The notes: generated from the sequence alone by a model not told the origin. Positions 44,116-57,300 are shown, numbered from the stretch's first letter. The stretch: DNA of 64,000 bases from Balanoglossus misakiensis (GCA_040954595.2 CM082597.2:2604001-2668000); one strand, 5' to 3'. Program-made: numbers and translations.

Positions 44116-44121
44116 AATAAA
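44116..44121 (+). terminator. Putative SIK3 poly(A) signal
   Basis: AATAAA on the + strand 2.86 kb after the SIK3 stop. An earlier functional signal cannot be excluded. Confidence 0.4.
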
Positions 44122-44817
44122 ACCTATTTGTATATATTATTAAAAGAGTTCAGATTTCTTGGTGATTTGTTTCCAACTTCATAAGTGTAATTTATTCATT
44201 TTGGGTTGTGCTCAAGTCAGTCAGTGTGTGTGACATCTACATATCTTTTTGTGATGTTAATTGTGTCATTCTAATTTAAATAACAAATATCTTTCACCTG
44301 GCTGGCTCTCCAACCAGCCAATCATTTCCATTCACACATCTGTCATATTTTAATTTGCCAAAAGACTCATTTAGCACTATGCATATTCATACCTATTCAG
44401 TTGAAGCCGGTAAGGCAGAATGGTCCCTTGTAACATGGAGTTCACTGTGTTTTCAGGTCAGTACATTTCCACAATGATAGTATTCAGGGCATGGAGTGTT
44501 TACTTAGTTACTTTTCTGTACAAGGTTTAATTTATGTTGTCTTCAAGTTGGTTTCAATGTAATTTTAGCTTGTAATATGTATTCAGTTCAGGCCTGTAGC
44601 CAGAACTCTCCCATGTGACGCGTTGCTCTGTGTTTTCAGTTTCTCTCTGTCAGCATTATAAGGGGATTGATATATATCTGCCAATACTAGTTTCCTGGCA
44701 TGACAACTTCCTGAACATTTTTGAGCTAGGCAGGCGCATGTAATTTTCTATCACAAATTTTACAACTTATCGAGAATTCAGAAAATAAGATGGGCGTAGC
44801 CATATGTGATTTTTGAG

Positions 44818-44907
44818 AAGTGCGCCTTCACGCAGCATATATTTGACACCATTTGTTTTTTCAAGTGCGACCTCACACAGCAAATATTCGACACCATTTG
44901 TTTTTCA
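44818..44907 (+). repeat. 45-bp tandem duplication
   Basis: Two copies (44818-44862, 44863-44907) starting AAGTGCG and containing TTTGACACCATTTGTTTTT or its near-identical partner. The unit length keeps a frame open, giving a repetitive short open frame that is probably not coding. Confidence 0.85.
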
Positions 44908-45095
44908 AAGGCACGTACTGCGAGTCAAGTCGTGGACTACATCTCAAGACAGACATCCACAGGCTACAGACATCTGCTGCTGATCAGCAATTATCAAAGG
45001 TAAGCAAAACATTGTTGGTTGAATATTCAGACATAAAGTTGAAAACATACATAATACCACATATAGTTTTATGATAAATAATGGATTGTGACCAA

Positions 45096-45101
45096 TTTAT
45101 T
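45096..45101 (-). terminator. Putative JHY poly(A) signal
   Basis: AATAAA on the - strand, about 1.35 kb downstream of the JHY stop. I found no closer hexamer by eye. Confidence 0.35.
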
Positions 45102-46444
45102 ATTCTTGGTAAGTCAACTTAAAACTTTTACATAGCACAGGACGGCTTCAAAAAAAAACTTTTAGTACTGCACACACTCATTTAGTCATTTTAGTTTGGT
45201 GTCAAAGGTCATAACTCCATGATGTGATGTACATGTAATTTTCTTGCAAGGGTGAAATATTCATTGTCAAATTATCAGTTGATCTGGTCATAGTTTATAA
45301 AACATTGTTTGTACATGCAGATATAATGCACAATTGTGCATCATTAATTATGAACATATCCATAAAATGTGATTTGTCGTAGCATCATTTTTCAATTTTG
45401 TCTGTAAAGCTTTCGTTGTAAAAATTGTAACTGTACAGAAAGATTAATTAGTTTTTGACCAACAATGCCGATAATTATATAAACATGCATTGCAATAGTA
45501 TGTGCTCTGCTGTAATAAAAAATACATAAAATGTAACACTGTCAAAACAAACCAAATATGTACAGAATCATGCATGTGAATTTTAATACTAAATACTCTA
45601 GACCTAAAACTGAATCACTATTTTCAAGTGTCATAATGGAGATAATTTTTGTCACTGATTTGGACTGTAAATATCAACATACATAGAACAAACTGCGAAA
45701 CCACATATATCAAAATATATTATTTGTAATGCAAACATTATATACACCATTTTCCATAATATACAACTTACAAGTTCCTGTTTCCCAAACTGATTGTTTA
45801 CAGAAGACTAGTCTATTTAACACTCAGATAGGACGAATCGTGGAATTCTGAAATAACATAAGATGAGCTAACATTTAATTAGAATTGCAAAATAGGATAA
45901 AAAGGGAAAATATTACTTGCAAATTCTGTAAACCAGAAAAGATTACTTGTATCCGTAGATATAACTTAGAAAACTTAAATCTACCAAATTTACAAACTTT
46001 AAGTATTATACTACACTGATAGTAATGCTGGGATATTCACAGTTAAGAACTGTAAAGTATCATGTGAAAAAAAAAGATATATACATTTATGTATAGTCAG
46101 AACTGTATTGTAGATATTGTCCTAATGCCGTTGTTTTTACAATCTTTGGTCACTGTCAGCCACAGTACACTAATTTAACAATATTCATACAACTTAGGTA
46201 ATTAGCAACTTTAATGTTGAAAATAAGGAACATACTAAGTTACATATATAGTAAACTTGAACAAACGCAAGTATTTGAAATATCAGAACGTCTGTCGTGT
46301 AGGGGTTCTGAAACAAATCAAGATCTTGAAAGTAACTTAATTATATAGAAAATATCATAACTGACTTCAAATCTGGTACAATGTATAAAAGAATGAACAT
46401 TTTGTTTTGTACATCTTAGAAAAGTCAAACATTTTCCACTAATG

Positions 46445-46666
46445 CTATGATTGTGTTGGGACTTCGTGTTTGAGTTTTTCTATTTCATGTCGCTCTCGTT
46501 CATGGCGTGCTTTGAGTTCTTCCAGCTTGGCCATGTCTTCTTCTAAGTGACTATACTTTGAAGGGCTTCTCTGCATCTCAGGGCTGCCACCGGGCTGACC
46601 TTGACCTTGGTCTTGACCCCTGGCTTGAGGGACTGGCTTCTTGATCTTTCTGGAGTATTCAATTGC
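46445..46666 (-). CDS. JHY: JHY coding exon 5 (residues 1285-1357)
   Basis: Begins AIEYSRKIKKPVPQ, then a Gln/Gly linker and a charged helix ending KLKHEVPTQS. Acceptor GACCAG|GCA, stop TAG at 46447-46445. Confidence 0.85.
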   Translation of the reverse strand, partial: AIEYSRKIKKPVPQARGQDQGQGQPGGSPEMQRSPSKYSHLEEDMAKLEELKARHERERHEIEKLKHEVPTQS

Positions 46667-49600
46667 CTGGTCATACAAACATACCAGAATGGGTTTTTGT
46701 AATGAATGTTTGCAATACAGTGGAAGGTTTCATGCAATGTTTGAAGTGGCTATTATGTATCTTTTTCTCCATCAAACAAGTTGATGACATGTGTAAGTTA
46801 GATCTCACGGTTCTGACTTGAGTGCTGGCTACTCATTTAATATTCATACTCAATTCATGTCTGTTGCAAGTCATACCCATTCATCAGTGGATGGATGTTA
46901 TCATTGTTACATCTATGATCTAGGTCCCATTGGTCAAGTAGTCAAAATATGTTGGATGAGTCAGTTACATTGTTGAAGGTTAGTTGTATTGCTAGGTGAG
47001 TTAGTTACGTGGTATCAAGTGGCCACTTGTCATACGCTTGTAACTCTACTGAGTTCACATGGCTGAACATACAGCAAAAAGGAATATGCAGTCTCCCTTG
47101 TCAGAGAGCACTACAGGTACAAGAAAAAGCAACCAGAAGCTGCAAAGCCTGGCTGGTACATTATACAAAGCAAAAAGAAAACACCACAGGATCAGGTGTA
47201 CCAAAAATGACATGGGAATAGGAAAAGTTTAGTACATGTTCCAATGCAAAGTCAACACAAAGAATTATTATTCTCGGATGATAGAGGACACTAAAAAGCC
47301 CAAAATGTGGAAACATTTCTTATCAGTTCATGTATGTAATTATGCAAACCACCTGCATGTTGCAATGCCTGTACGGACAAAGATGAATTCAATAATATGT
47401 TCAGTGACTTGGATACCAAGAAGTTATCCTCCATGTTTGTTATTTTATTAGGACAGATTCTGTTCCGGAAACATTTGTAGAACCAAACTGAGTAAATTTT
47501 GAGGATGGACTATGTTGGCTTCATGTTTGAAAGACATTTCACAACAACACAAGACTGATTAACCAAGACATGGCATGTTAGACTGGAAGTGAAAAGACCC
47601 TAAATATGAACGATTTTTTTTTTTATCATAGGGTGATTTTTAATCATAGTTGTGGGTTTAGACTGTGCATATCTAAAATGTGATTGGGATTAGACTTTTT
47701 ATTTATTAGTGGGACTGAATGTTTAGTGTGTATAATCTAGGGTAGACTTTTTTTACTTCTTTTTCTGTTGATTACAAGACAGACACTCTTGGCTCACATG
47801 ACAACATACTGACATGAAAAAATGCAGAACACAATATGGATAGCATATATCATGCATTACTTTTACGCAACACTCAAACACTGAAGCCAAAATATCCAGT
47901 CTCTGCATATCGTCTTACTACAGTGTCCACTAGCGTCCACTTTACATATTCTTTCTTTTTTTCCAGTCATTAACCCACACCGATACTCTAATGCTGAATA
48001 ATAAGAAAGAATTTAGTAAAGTGGATTCTAGGGGACACGGTAGTTGAAAGACAAATTTTGTTCTGAAGAGAATGATAACTAACCAATTCTCTAGGGGTTT
48101 TAATCTCATCCTGATCCGCAACAGGAGTTGAACTGGCAGAATAGTTCTTTACTTTGGGTTTAGGAACGTGTTTAGCATAAACCAAACTCTGTAAAGAGGG
48201 ATATCCACACACATTAATAATGGTCAGACAGTTGTTAAAAAACTTCACAAAGCAAAGACAGCAAATGTATAACTCCAGCAAGAGGCTTTGATTATTTTCA
48301 TGAAGTTTTGATCACAATAGGTATCTCTGAAACTACACAAGCATTCATAAAGCTCAGCTTACAAACAGGGTAAGACAAAAGGATAAGCTAGCATGGATAT
48401 AGCATGCACGCAAAACTGATGAGTAGATGTTGACTTTAAGAAATGTATGATTTTATACATTTAAGCTGACTGAAGTTTTATTAAGTTCTTCCTTCTGGTC
48501 TGAAAACTCAATCCTACATGTGACAACAGATTTGCTACCAACATAAGCTGCTTGGCATTCCAACTGGACAGAAATCACATTTGCTTTTAATTATCACAGA
48601 CATAAATACTTGTATAAACATGACCATATTACAGACTACATAGATAGCCAAAACAAATGATTCTGAGATCCAAAACTTAACTTGACTGAACAGAATGTTA
48701 GGACACAACACTTCAAGTAAGAATACAAAATTTCCGAAAAAGTCAGATTTCCCAAAATACAACAAACAGCAATTGCTTGTAAAGACACGTGAATTTGGTT
48801 TCACTTGAATCCAAAAAATTCAACTGATGATCATAACTTTTAACTTACCAAAACCTCTGTCCCTAGAAGTATAACTGGAATGCACAAGAATACAATTTTG
48901 GTCTAGCATTGTGGGCAAATTAAAGCAGTTTCAAATAATCTAACCTTTTTCAATCATTGAAATGCATATTTGGGGTACTCACAATCATATGCATTTCAGA
49001 TCAGAAACTCACATGAAAATACCTCAAATTCTAAACCAAGATGAGTGTATAGTTCTAGTCTAACAGAAATTTGTTGGCCTATGATAGACATGCATGAACT
49101 ATGTGTTACAGTAATTAACAAAGTCTGGCAAAGTCTGACAATGAAAATCATATATTAGCAAGGGAAACACATGCTAGGGGAGAGATAGGGAGAAGTAGGG
49201 CACCAGGACACAGCAAAGCAAGAAGAGTCCCTGTAGAGACAGCTGCCCTGAGTTCAATTCTCCTTTACATGCTTCCATCAGGCAAGGTTATCAACTACAT
49301 GTACACTGTATGACTTACCACATGTCGCTTCGAATGGAGATCAGTCTGTTCAGATCCCTCCCCAGGCCTGGGTATTTTCCGGGGTTTCTGCTGAGTTAAC
49401 GCACGCCTGTTCTGTTGAGCCACTTGTCTGGCATATTCACGACCCCTGTTCGCCTTCTCTTGCTGCACGAGAAAAATAACAGAGTTTTTCACAAATGAGA
49501 AACAACAGATCGAGGGTAATATTAACCATACAAATACTGTGTAGAGTATCAGAAATCGATTATCAGAAATTGTCAAACGTACAATGTTTAGACAGAACAG

Positions 49601-52600
49601 CTCATTCTGTGTGACCCCTGTATATAAGGGTCAGCTTGGCACTACATGTATATGTATGTATGGTCACACCACAACAGCCAAATAACAAGCAAGCCAAGCT
49701 GTCAAATTGTATGCTCATGTACATGTATAACCGAACTGCCCTTACCCTTTCTTGTACAATGTCATGATCTGGTCCAAGTCCTCCAAGTCTCAGATCACTT
49801 TTCAAACTCCTGTAATCTTTCAGCGTGTACTGCTTATACTGTGGCGGACCTTTCTTCTTGTGCATCATGGCAAGGTATCCACCTTCCTGACTTGCCCTGC
49901 TGGATCGGTCATCTGCAAAAAAATCAAAGTCATGTCCACTCCATTGTATACTAGTAATTCACAGGTTTGAAGTGTACTACACTGCAGTTGCTTGCTTTGT
50001 TATATTTTACACTGATTTCCATTATAGCACTGAACAATGTAAATACTGTAGTGCGGGAAATTTTCACGACAGGGAATTTTCAAAAGCGGCAATCAAATTA
50101 TGTTTTACTGCTTAGTAGAAAAATACAACTTTGTGTGTACAGGTACATGAAACTATTGTTCAGTATAGCTGTCTCAATAACTCTAGCTGTAACTTAGCTT
50201 GTTTTATATTAAATGCGAGGATGTAAGATCATACAATGGTCCTGCAAACTGTTGATTTCAAATCAGCTGATACAAGTAAATACAGTTATACTGGAGATAG
50301 GAAGCAGGCCTACCATTTGCATGTGCATGTATGAACTTACCTTTGTGGTCAATGTTTGGAAGCACACCGTATGGGTTAACTGCATGTTGGTCCAGCGGAT
50401 GAGTGTAAGATAGTCTCGGAGTTTCCTCATAAAATTCCTGCACATTGACTGCATTATTGTAGTCATACTCCCTAGGGTCATATTGCCCGGGAGCTCGATA
50501 CGTGTCATTGTCGTCGGAGTATCGTCTCGTATGCCCAGGCATTGCGTCTGCAGGAAACATGGGCTCACTGCTTTGCCGGGCATACCTATTGTAACTGGGA
50601 TGCCCAAAGTTTTGCGGCGGAGGTTCCCTTATGTTGGGATTGATGTAAGGGTTCTCGTAGTTCCGGTAATGGTCAGGTCTGGGAGTCACTTGGACATCGA
50701 TGTCCATGTCATCTCTCTCCATGTCCTGGCTCTGACCTAATCTTTTTATGTTCACATTAATGTCTAGGTTTACGTTTGGACGGTTTGTTCGCGGGGAGGG
50801 GTTTATTGGGACCATTTTCTGTTTGGGGCGTAATACTGTATCTGATTGAGTTCTTATCGGAAGGTTTCTTTGCTCCGACACAAGCTGTTTAGTCCACGGT
50901 TCGCTCACGCCCACCTTCTTGGAATTTCCTTGTTTGGATCCGGGCTGCTTGAACTTCTGTAAACTCCGAGACCTCTGAGCCCACACTGATTCTGGATCAA
51001 TGTCTTCAGAACTTTCGCGTGAGATGTTCGGGAGTGGTGCATTGGGGTTCAGTGGTGGGGTGACCATCTTCTTCGCATGGAGTTCCGAGTACGTTTTCCG
51101 TGGAAGATCTCTCTTCACGTTGGACTTGTTCATGTCCACGAAGTTTGGAACTGGTTTGGCTGGAGATGGGGTCTTGTACTTCTTCGGACGGCTGCCCCTT
51201 CCATCCGGCTGTGATCTGTCGCTGGCACTTCCACCATGAGGCTCCGGAACTTCCGGAGCAACCTCGGCATAAGGTGGGAAAGGTGGTCTCTGATAGTCCT
51301 CATACACATCTTGTTGCGGCTGCTGGTAATTGTATCTTTGCTGATTAGGATGAGCTTGCCAGGGTTGAGGGGGAGTTTGTTGAGGCTGGATGGGCCCTGC
51401 ACCCTGGTATGGTACTCTTTGTCCAAACTGTTCTTGTCTCTGTATTTGGTTGTATCTGGGGTCATCGTAGCTGGGATGTCGTTGAGGTACCTGTTGATAT
51501 CGTGGATCAATTGGTTGAGATGGTTGGGAGGGAGGGCCCTGTGGGCCAGGGCCGTAACCTTGAAATTGGGGAGGGGATGTGTGTTGGTTTGGATAGAAGG
51601 GTTGTTGGTAGGGCTGATTTGGTTGGGAGAATGGTGGCTGTTGTTGGAAGTCGTTTGGTGGATACGGCGGCCTGTATTGCTGTGGATCTTGATGCTGCTG
51701 ATATGGTTGATACTGCTGCTGCTGGGGTTGTTGGAATTGCTGCTGTATAGGCTGTTGCTGGTACTGCTGCAGTATGGGTTGCTCGTACTGCTGTGGTTGT
51801 TGTGGTTGGTACTGCTGGGGTGGAGGCGGTTGATGCTGAAACTGCTCAGGAGGCACCTGCCCCTGGTATCCCTGGGGAATCTGCCTCTGTTGGGGCGTCT
51901 GATAACCCTGTGAGCGTTGAGGGGTCTGTATGCCTTGTTGGGGTGGAGAAGCTTGATGCACTGGTGGCTGCTGTATATCTGCAACTGCTGTGACTTGAGA
52001 TGATTGCTCTCGTGATGCAGGTATTCTCTGATTGTCCTCTGAGATTTGGTCCTTCGGGCTTTCTTCTGCAGGTGACCCTTTTGAAGATCGTCTGCCAGAG
52101 CCTGGTTTTGATGATCCACTGGTAGGTATGGCCTCACGCCTAGCGGATGATCCAGAGCCCTTCCTACTTGAGCTCTTCCTACTGCTGCTACCAGGTGTCT
52201 GAGCATCTTTGGCACCGCTGTATTTCCTCCTTGAGGACTCAACAGAGTTTGGGTGACTTGGAGGTTTCGGAAGACGAGATTTCAAGACAAACTGTCTTCT
52301 TTGCTCACTCAATGTCAGTGATTTTGCACTAGCCGTTTCATAAAGCGGTCGTCCCCGATTGTCAACTGGACTTCCTTTCTCGTCCACAAAATGTTCTTCC
52401 TCATCGTCGCTTTCTTCAGAAATGTATTCCACTCTGACTTCCTCAGCTGGGTCATCAGGTGGCGGCACTGGTGCTGGTTTTTCCGGTGTCTTACTCTGCT
52501 CTCCATGTTTCAGAAAGCTCTGTTGATTTTGCTCCTTTATGTAACTCTGTCGCTTTGATGAATCTCCGCTCTTTGGCAAAGTTGATGAACCGAGACGGTT

Positions 52601-53776
52601 GTGCGAATGAGCAGAAAGACGTTTTGGCACACCAAAGAATTGATCGTCACCCTCGTCAAGACTATCTTTCTGTTGATCATCTCTACCAGGAGTCGGTTGT
52701 TCTATGAACCTTTCATCTTCATCTCTGCGCGTATCTTTTGTACCTGCTTCCAAAGAATCTTCAGGCAAGGGATTGTTAGCACCAGTGTCTAAAGAATCTG
52801 CCATAATAGAAGCTCCAGGATCTCCATCTTCCTCTTCCTCTTCAATATCTCGCTGGGCCTCAGCTTCTGCCTTAGCTCTAGCAGCCGCCTCCTCTTCTTC
52901 CATTCTTCTTATATCATGCAAAGATTTTGCAAGGCGTTCCCTCAGTTCAGCTTGGTATTGTTCTTCCTCATCTAGACTGTCCACAGATTCATTGTCTTCT
53001 TCTTTCTGAGGCTGAATTGGGTTTCTGTAATCATCCTCCTCCTCCTCCTCATCATATTGCATTGGCTGGCCATACCCCTTTGGGCTTGTATTGGGAGAAT
53101 TACCCAAACCTTTATCCACACTTGGTGGGTACCTTTCCATGTTTTCAAACTGTTGTCCGCCACTTCCACGCCTGTCCCCACTTCCGGCAGAACCCTGGCT
53201 TCGTATTCCGGGGGACGATTGCTGGGGAGGAGTACCCCTCACACCACTGCCTCTGCTTCCGGGAGGACGTAAACCATTTCCATATTTACTGCCTGGCGAC
53301 CCAGACCGTTTACTGCCAGTACTTCTCCCTCCTCTACTTCCGGCAGAAGGCCCCCTAGGTGGTAGGCCATAGTCATTCCTTGCAGGAGAGCCATAGTTAC
53401 TGCCACTTCCATTTTGAGAAATCGCAGGGCTTCTCCTTTGTGTTCCTGAGCCTGGATGGCTTAGCTGCCCACTTCCACGTCCACTACCTCTCGACAGTGG
53501 TGGCTCCTTGTTTTTGTTAGGATAGCTATCGTAAGGTTCATTTTGATTTGGACTAGCCTGATCAGTATCCATTTCTTCTGCTGTGTCATTCAACTGCATA
53601 TTTGGATCTCTGTTTTCTTGTTCATAGGCATTTCCTCTATCACCCACAGGGCTATCATCTAGAGAATCTCGCGGTATATCTTGATCATCAACATCTTCAA
53701 AACGATGTGCAAATTTGGCATCCAAACTGTCCACTATCATGGGATCTCTGTCTTCATCATCGTACTCGCCTGACAT
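46445..53776 (-). CDS. JHY: JHY (juvenile hydrocephalus protein) orthologue, 5 coding exons
   Basis: The CDS joins complement(50341-53776, 49746-49912, 49319-49462, 48084-48188, 46445-46666), all GT-AG and in phase: 1357 residues. JHY is needed for normal ependymal motile cilia in mouse. Conserved C-terminal blocks are LRLGGLGPD (about 1186-1194), REYARQVAQQN (exon 3), YAKHVPKPK (exon 4) and ELKARHERERHEIEKL (exon 5); human JHY shows the same blocks in the same order. The N-terminal part repeats the motif DSL(D/E), which human JHY also carries. The human protein is much shorter (about 760 residues). The extra length is disordered Gly/Ser-rich (about 95-200), acidic coiled-coil-like (about 270-315) and Gln/Pro-rich (about 610-845) sequence. 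The ATG at 53776 follows an in-frame stop at 53803-53801, so this start is firm. Confidence 0.85.
48084..48188 (-). CDS. JHY: JHY coding exon 4 (residues 1250-1284)
   Basis: 105 nt in phase 0, encoding SLVYAKHVPKPKVKNY and a polar tail. Acceptor TTTACAG|AGT, donor TTG|GTTAGT. The YAK-x-(V/I)PKPK block is shared with human JHY. Confidence 0.85.
49319..49462 (-). CDS. JHY: JHY coding exon 3 (residues 1202-1249)
   Basis: 144 nt in phase 0, encoding QEKANRGREYARQVAQQNRR and a basic Pro-containing tail. Acceptor CGTGCAG|CAA, donor GTG|GTAAGT. Confidence 0.88.
49746..49912 (-). CDS. JHY: JHY coding exon 2 (residues 1146-1201)
   Basis: Enters in phase 1, leaves in phase 0. Encodes YKQYTLKDYRSLKSDLRLGG and LGPDHDIVQER, the most diagnostic JHY block. 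Acceptor TTTTTGCAG|AT, donor AGG|GTAAGG. Confidence 0.9.
50341..53776 (-). CDS. JHY: JHY coding exon 1 (residues 1-1145), giant exon
   Basis: A single 3436-nt exon ending CACAAAG|GTAAGT. Six DSL(D/E) motifs lie at about 16, 37, 264, 325, 339 and 369. Composition biases produce long spurious open frames on both strands (for example 51130-52242 and 51236-51913). No catalytic domain seen. Confidence 0.9.
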
Positions 53777-53934
53777 GTTGTTGTTCAAATCAAAGTTCCT
53801 TCATGTTGAGATTTTCACTGTTTGATGATGGGCTTCCAAAACAGATAGTGTTGATTCCTTTTTTCCGTCAAATGTAATTTGTCCAGTCAGATTGTATCTT
53901 CGACGTTCTATGTACAAGTTACCACATTATGCAT
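53777..53934 (-). other. JHY 5'UTR part of the first coding exon, with a 4-codon uORF
   Basis: An acceptor TTTCTCCCCAG at 53935-53936 would start this exon at 53934. A micro-ORF (ATG-AAG-GAA-CTT-TGA, 53804-53790) lies just upstream of the main ATG and out of frame with it. Confidence 0.6.
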
Positions 53935-56900
53935 CTGGGGAGAAACAACAAGGAAACATGAGAAACTCATTGAAAGAAAATTTGCTTTGTAAGTTTCATA
54001 CATGTATGGTTACCTTGGGCAAACTACAATTGAACAAACCGGTGCACTGCAATTTGTATATATTATACAAGTACACCATTTCAAATGACGGTAGCAACAA
54101 TAACCAATAGTTTACAAGATCTTGGCTCCATGCCTACAGTATATACAAGTTTCTTTGACCACAAGAACCTGATACACACAATGCTATGACGTTGCACATG
54201 TACACAACAGACCTATAGGCAAGTTACATTGTACAAGAAGGTCTGCCTTTTGTACTTCAGCCAAATGGGACCAAAGACCTGGTACACAAAAACTGGTTTT
54301 ATTTCACATACATCATTTTCGTGTTTATCCTTGGTGTATTATGTTATTCGGGATTTAACCTTCTGTCGCCCCTGAGGAGTGGAATGACCCATGTGTGAAA
54401 AGTATTTAAGTAGGCAGTAATTGGATTACAACACTACAATACAGGGGTGAAACACCAACAAGTGAAGTAATTTCCATGTCTACTATTGCCATTTTATGAA
54501 TTTTTGCATACACCCAAGTCGAATTCTAATTAAATCAATGGTAGACATTAACTTTACATGCTTCAACTCAAAACCTACATTTTCATGTAATTCTATTTAA
54601 AGGTTGAAAAATACCAACATTTACAATACACTTGTAATATAATACTCCTGTAGCATTCCCAAGTAAACGCCAACTTATTAGGTTGACTTCAACATATTTG
54701 TCTCGGTTATCACAAGTTTATACCTGGATTTCCAGGCATGTAAAGTTACAATCTTAAGACAGGAATTGTGATCACAGACCACAAGTAGAGTGAGTGTGAT
54801 TTATTGACCAAGAAACTATTTACACTTCTTGCAATGTTTTTAGTTACAGCCAACAACAGAACACTTAATGCTCAAAAAGGTCAGCAGAGTCTGTGTTTGT
54901 TCTGGTTTTACAAATGTCACTGATTTTGTAAAGTCACCTCACCTTAAAAGTCAACAAATTAATTTCAAGAATACAAGTAGTCACATATTGTTTATGGACT
55001 ATTTATGCTTCACTGTGACACAGAAAAATGTGGTACCTACCTACCTACCTACCTACGTGAATATATTTAATAGCACGAGAGGAGGCTGTTCTCCGCATAC
55101 CAGAAACTCTATCATCAACCTAACTTGACTTCATTGTTATTTATGTAGTGAATATTTATGAAGTCCAACACTTGATACAGGTGTTAAGGCTTGTGGATTG
55201 CCTTCCAAATCTAAGCTACACTGTACAGAACCTCAGAGTTTGCTCAGATACATACATGTAGATATCATCGCCTTCAATGCTCTAATGGTAACAGGAAGAC
55301 CTGTTTATACAGCGAGCCTCACACAGTTGTCTGCAACATGCTTTGTTTGCCTTGTTTGTGAATTTATGATACAAAAACTCATGATATAAAAAAATGAATA
55401 GTTGGCATTCCTTATGCACATGTAACAACGAAATTTATTTTATATTACTGTAATAATTTAATGCTTAAAAACTCCTAAATTGCAAAAAAGAAAAGAAAAA
55501 AAGATTGTTTTATTGACAAGATCTAATCCCAACATTTCATTTCCATATGACATGTAGTCACATTATGTATACTCTTTCACCTGTGATACTTAACCCGTTC
55601 CAGGTTTACATGAAATTATGTAGGCAACAAATGAATTCTGTTCACTGTATCTGAGTAACAGCATGGCTACCAGAGTGACTACATTGGAATCCAAGCATCA
55701 GCGTTTGGGATGACTTATGTCTTTATTGTTGAAAAGTCTTACACTAGCTTTAACTAGACAAGATACTACATACTACAGTACTACAATATATGTTTTTGGT
55801 TCTTTTTCAGTTGCTGCCCCAATTCTGTGGAATGAGCTGTCTTTCAATATTAAAAAGTTGGATTAATACAATTATTGTGTGTTTACAATCATGCAAATAC
55901 GGTAAGATGAACAGACAACAAAATTCTAATTTGCTTGATAGATCTAGTTAACATCTTACATGGCAAAGAATACATAATATACTTGTAGGGAACACATATG
56001 CACTGGTCTTCATCATGTGCTTATATCTGTTTTACCGAAAAACACATGTTGGCAGTTGCTTAAAGTGGGTGTATTATTAACTATTAAGTGTTAATTGTAA
56101 TGATTTTATCACGTCAAACACTAGAAAAATACAGCTATGAAACCCACGTATTTGATGACTATCTCAATAGTTAACTTTGTTTAACATTGGCCTACTTGTT
56201 CAAGACATTGGAACATATGACTGCCACTATCCAAACTTTCCGACGTGTTGCTAACACGAAGGAATGCACGGGAAAACATAACACACGCCTCCCCCACAGT
56301 AGGTCGATATTGATTTTTGACTTGAAAAGTGAAGCGTCAATACTTTCAACAATGACAAGACACGTTCATTTGCAAAGTTGTCTTTTCTTTTCTTTTCAAC
56401 AGGATCTGAATCACTAATGACTATGGAAGAATGGACTTGACAACGTGAAAATTAAAATATCGACAAGGTTGGTAGATACCATACAACTTACAAGGCCACA
56501 AGGCCGGTATAATGTTTATATCTCTTAATTAATAATTCCAATTTTTACGAGGCTGTATTATGTCAGTAATAATACAAAAATAAGTTCTGGTGCTACAGTG
56601 AGTCAAAATCTGAAAATTACATGGCGTGATTTCACATTGGAAATGTGACAAGTCCCACGAAATACAACATAACCCTTTGAGTTGTCCAGTGTTAGGACGT
56701 CCAGCGATTTGACGATGGAAATTTAATCTATTTTGTAACAACGATCGGCATTCAGACAATTATTTCGGACTTAGCGTAAGGTTTACCGTGGATCATACTG
56801 GTTTGATTCTTCCCTCAGAAGCCATACGTATTTTTATTGGAATTTTTATGCAGGTACTTAGAACTGTAGGGCATGTACATTTCTCGGTAGACAGTCAACT

Positions 56901-57101
56901 CTGGTCGTGGTGATGGAGAGTCGATCGTCGACGTTTCTGTGTTTCAATTTAACGTCAGATGATTTGCTTTGGTGCGGAATAATGCCCTTGTATATATGCA
57001 GGTGTTACACAGGTTTCAAAACTCCCGATCTTCAAATTAACGTAAAATGACCCGACGTAGTGTTAGTCTATTACCTCAATAATTTATGTGCCCGTACTTA
57101 C
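53935..57101 (-). other. Putative 5'UTR intron of JHY
   Basis: Bounded by a strong acceptor at 53935-53936 and a strong donor GCAAG|GTAAGT at 57102/57101 on the - strand. The inside is AT-rich with a short (ACCT)n run near 55040; no gene seen. Confidence 0.55.
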
Positions 57102-57300
57102 CTTGCGACGAGGGTAAACGGTATCGCGATCGTTTTACCGCGATCGCGTAACAGAAATCGGGTTTACAGACAATCGACATATTCAGAAGTAATTGACAGT
57201 TGCTTCAGGATACTATCGAACGAGTTTCCTGTCCATTCCCGTTCAGTATCGACTCAAAATCTCCGTATCTTCCGACCACAACACAGACGAAATATCGCAA
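57102..57300 (-). other. Putative non-coding first exon and promoter of JHY
   Basis: The region is GC- and CpG-richer than its surroundings, ends in a consensus donor and contains CGCGATCG and CGCGATCGCG palindromes (57125-57132, 57139-57148). The 5' edge is a guess; the transcription start cannot be read from the sequence. Confidence 0.45.

Larger units (their letters stand above)
41255..46444. other. Convergent spacer: SIK3 and JHY 3'UTRs
   Basis: No coding exon recognised. The SIK3 3'UTR probably runs to the AATAAA at 44116; the JHY 3'UTR on the - strand may reach the AATAAA at 45101-45096. Small tandem repeats lie at 42336 and 44818. Confidence 0.6.

Noticed and set aside
51236-51913. 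225-codon Leu-rich frame on the + strand
   Set aside because: Antisense of CAG/CCA-rich JHY sequence read as Leu/Trp/Gly; no splice or start support.
51130-52242. 370-codon open frame on the - strand within JHY
   Set aside because: Out-of-frame shadow of the Gln/Pro-rich JHY exon; codon bias of the true frame keeps it open.
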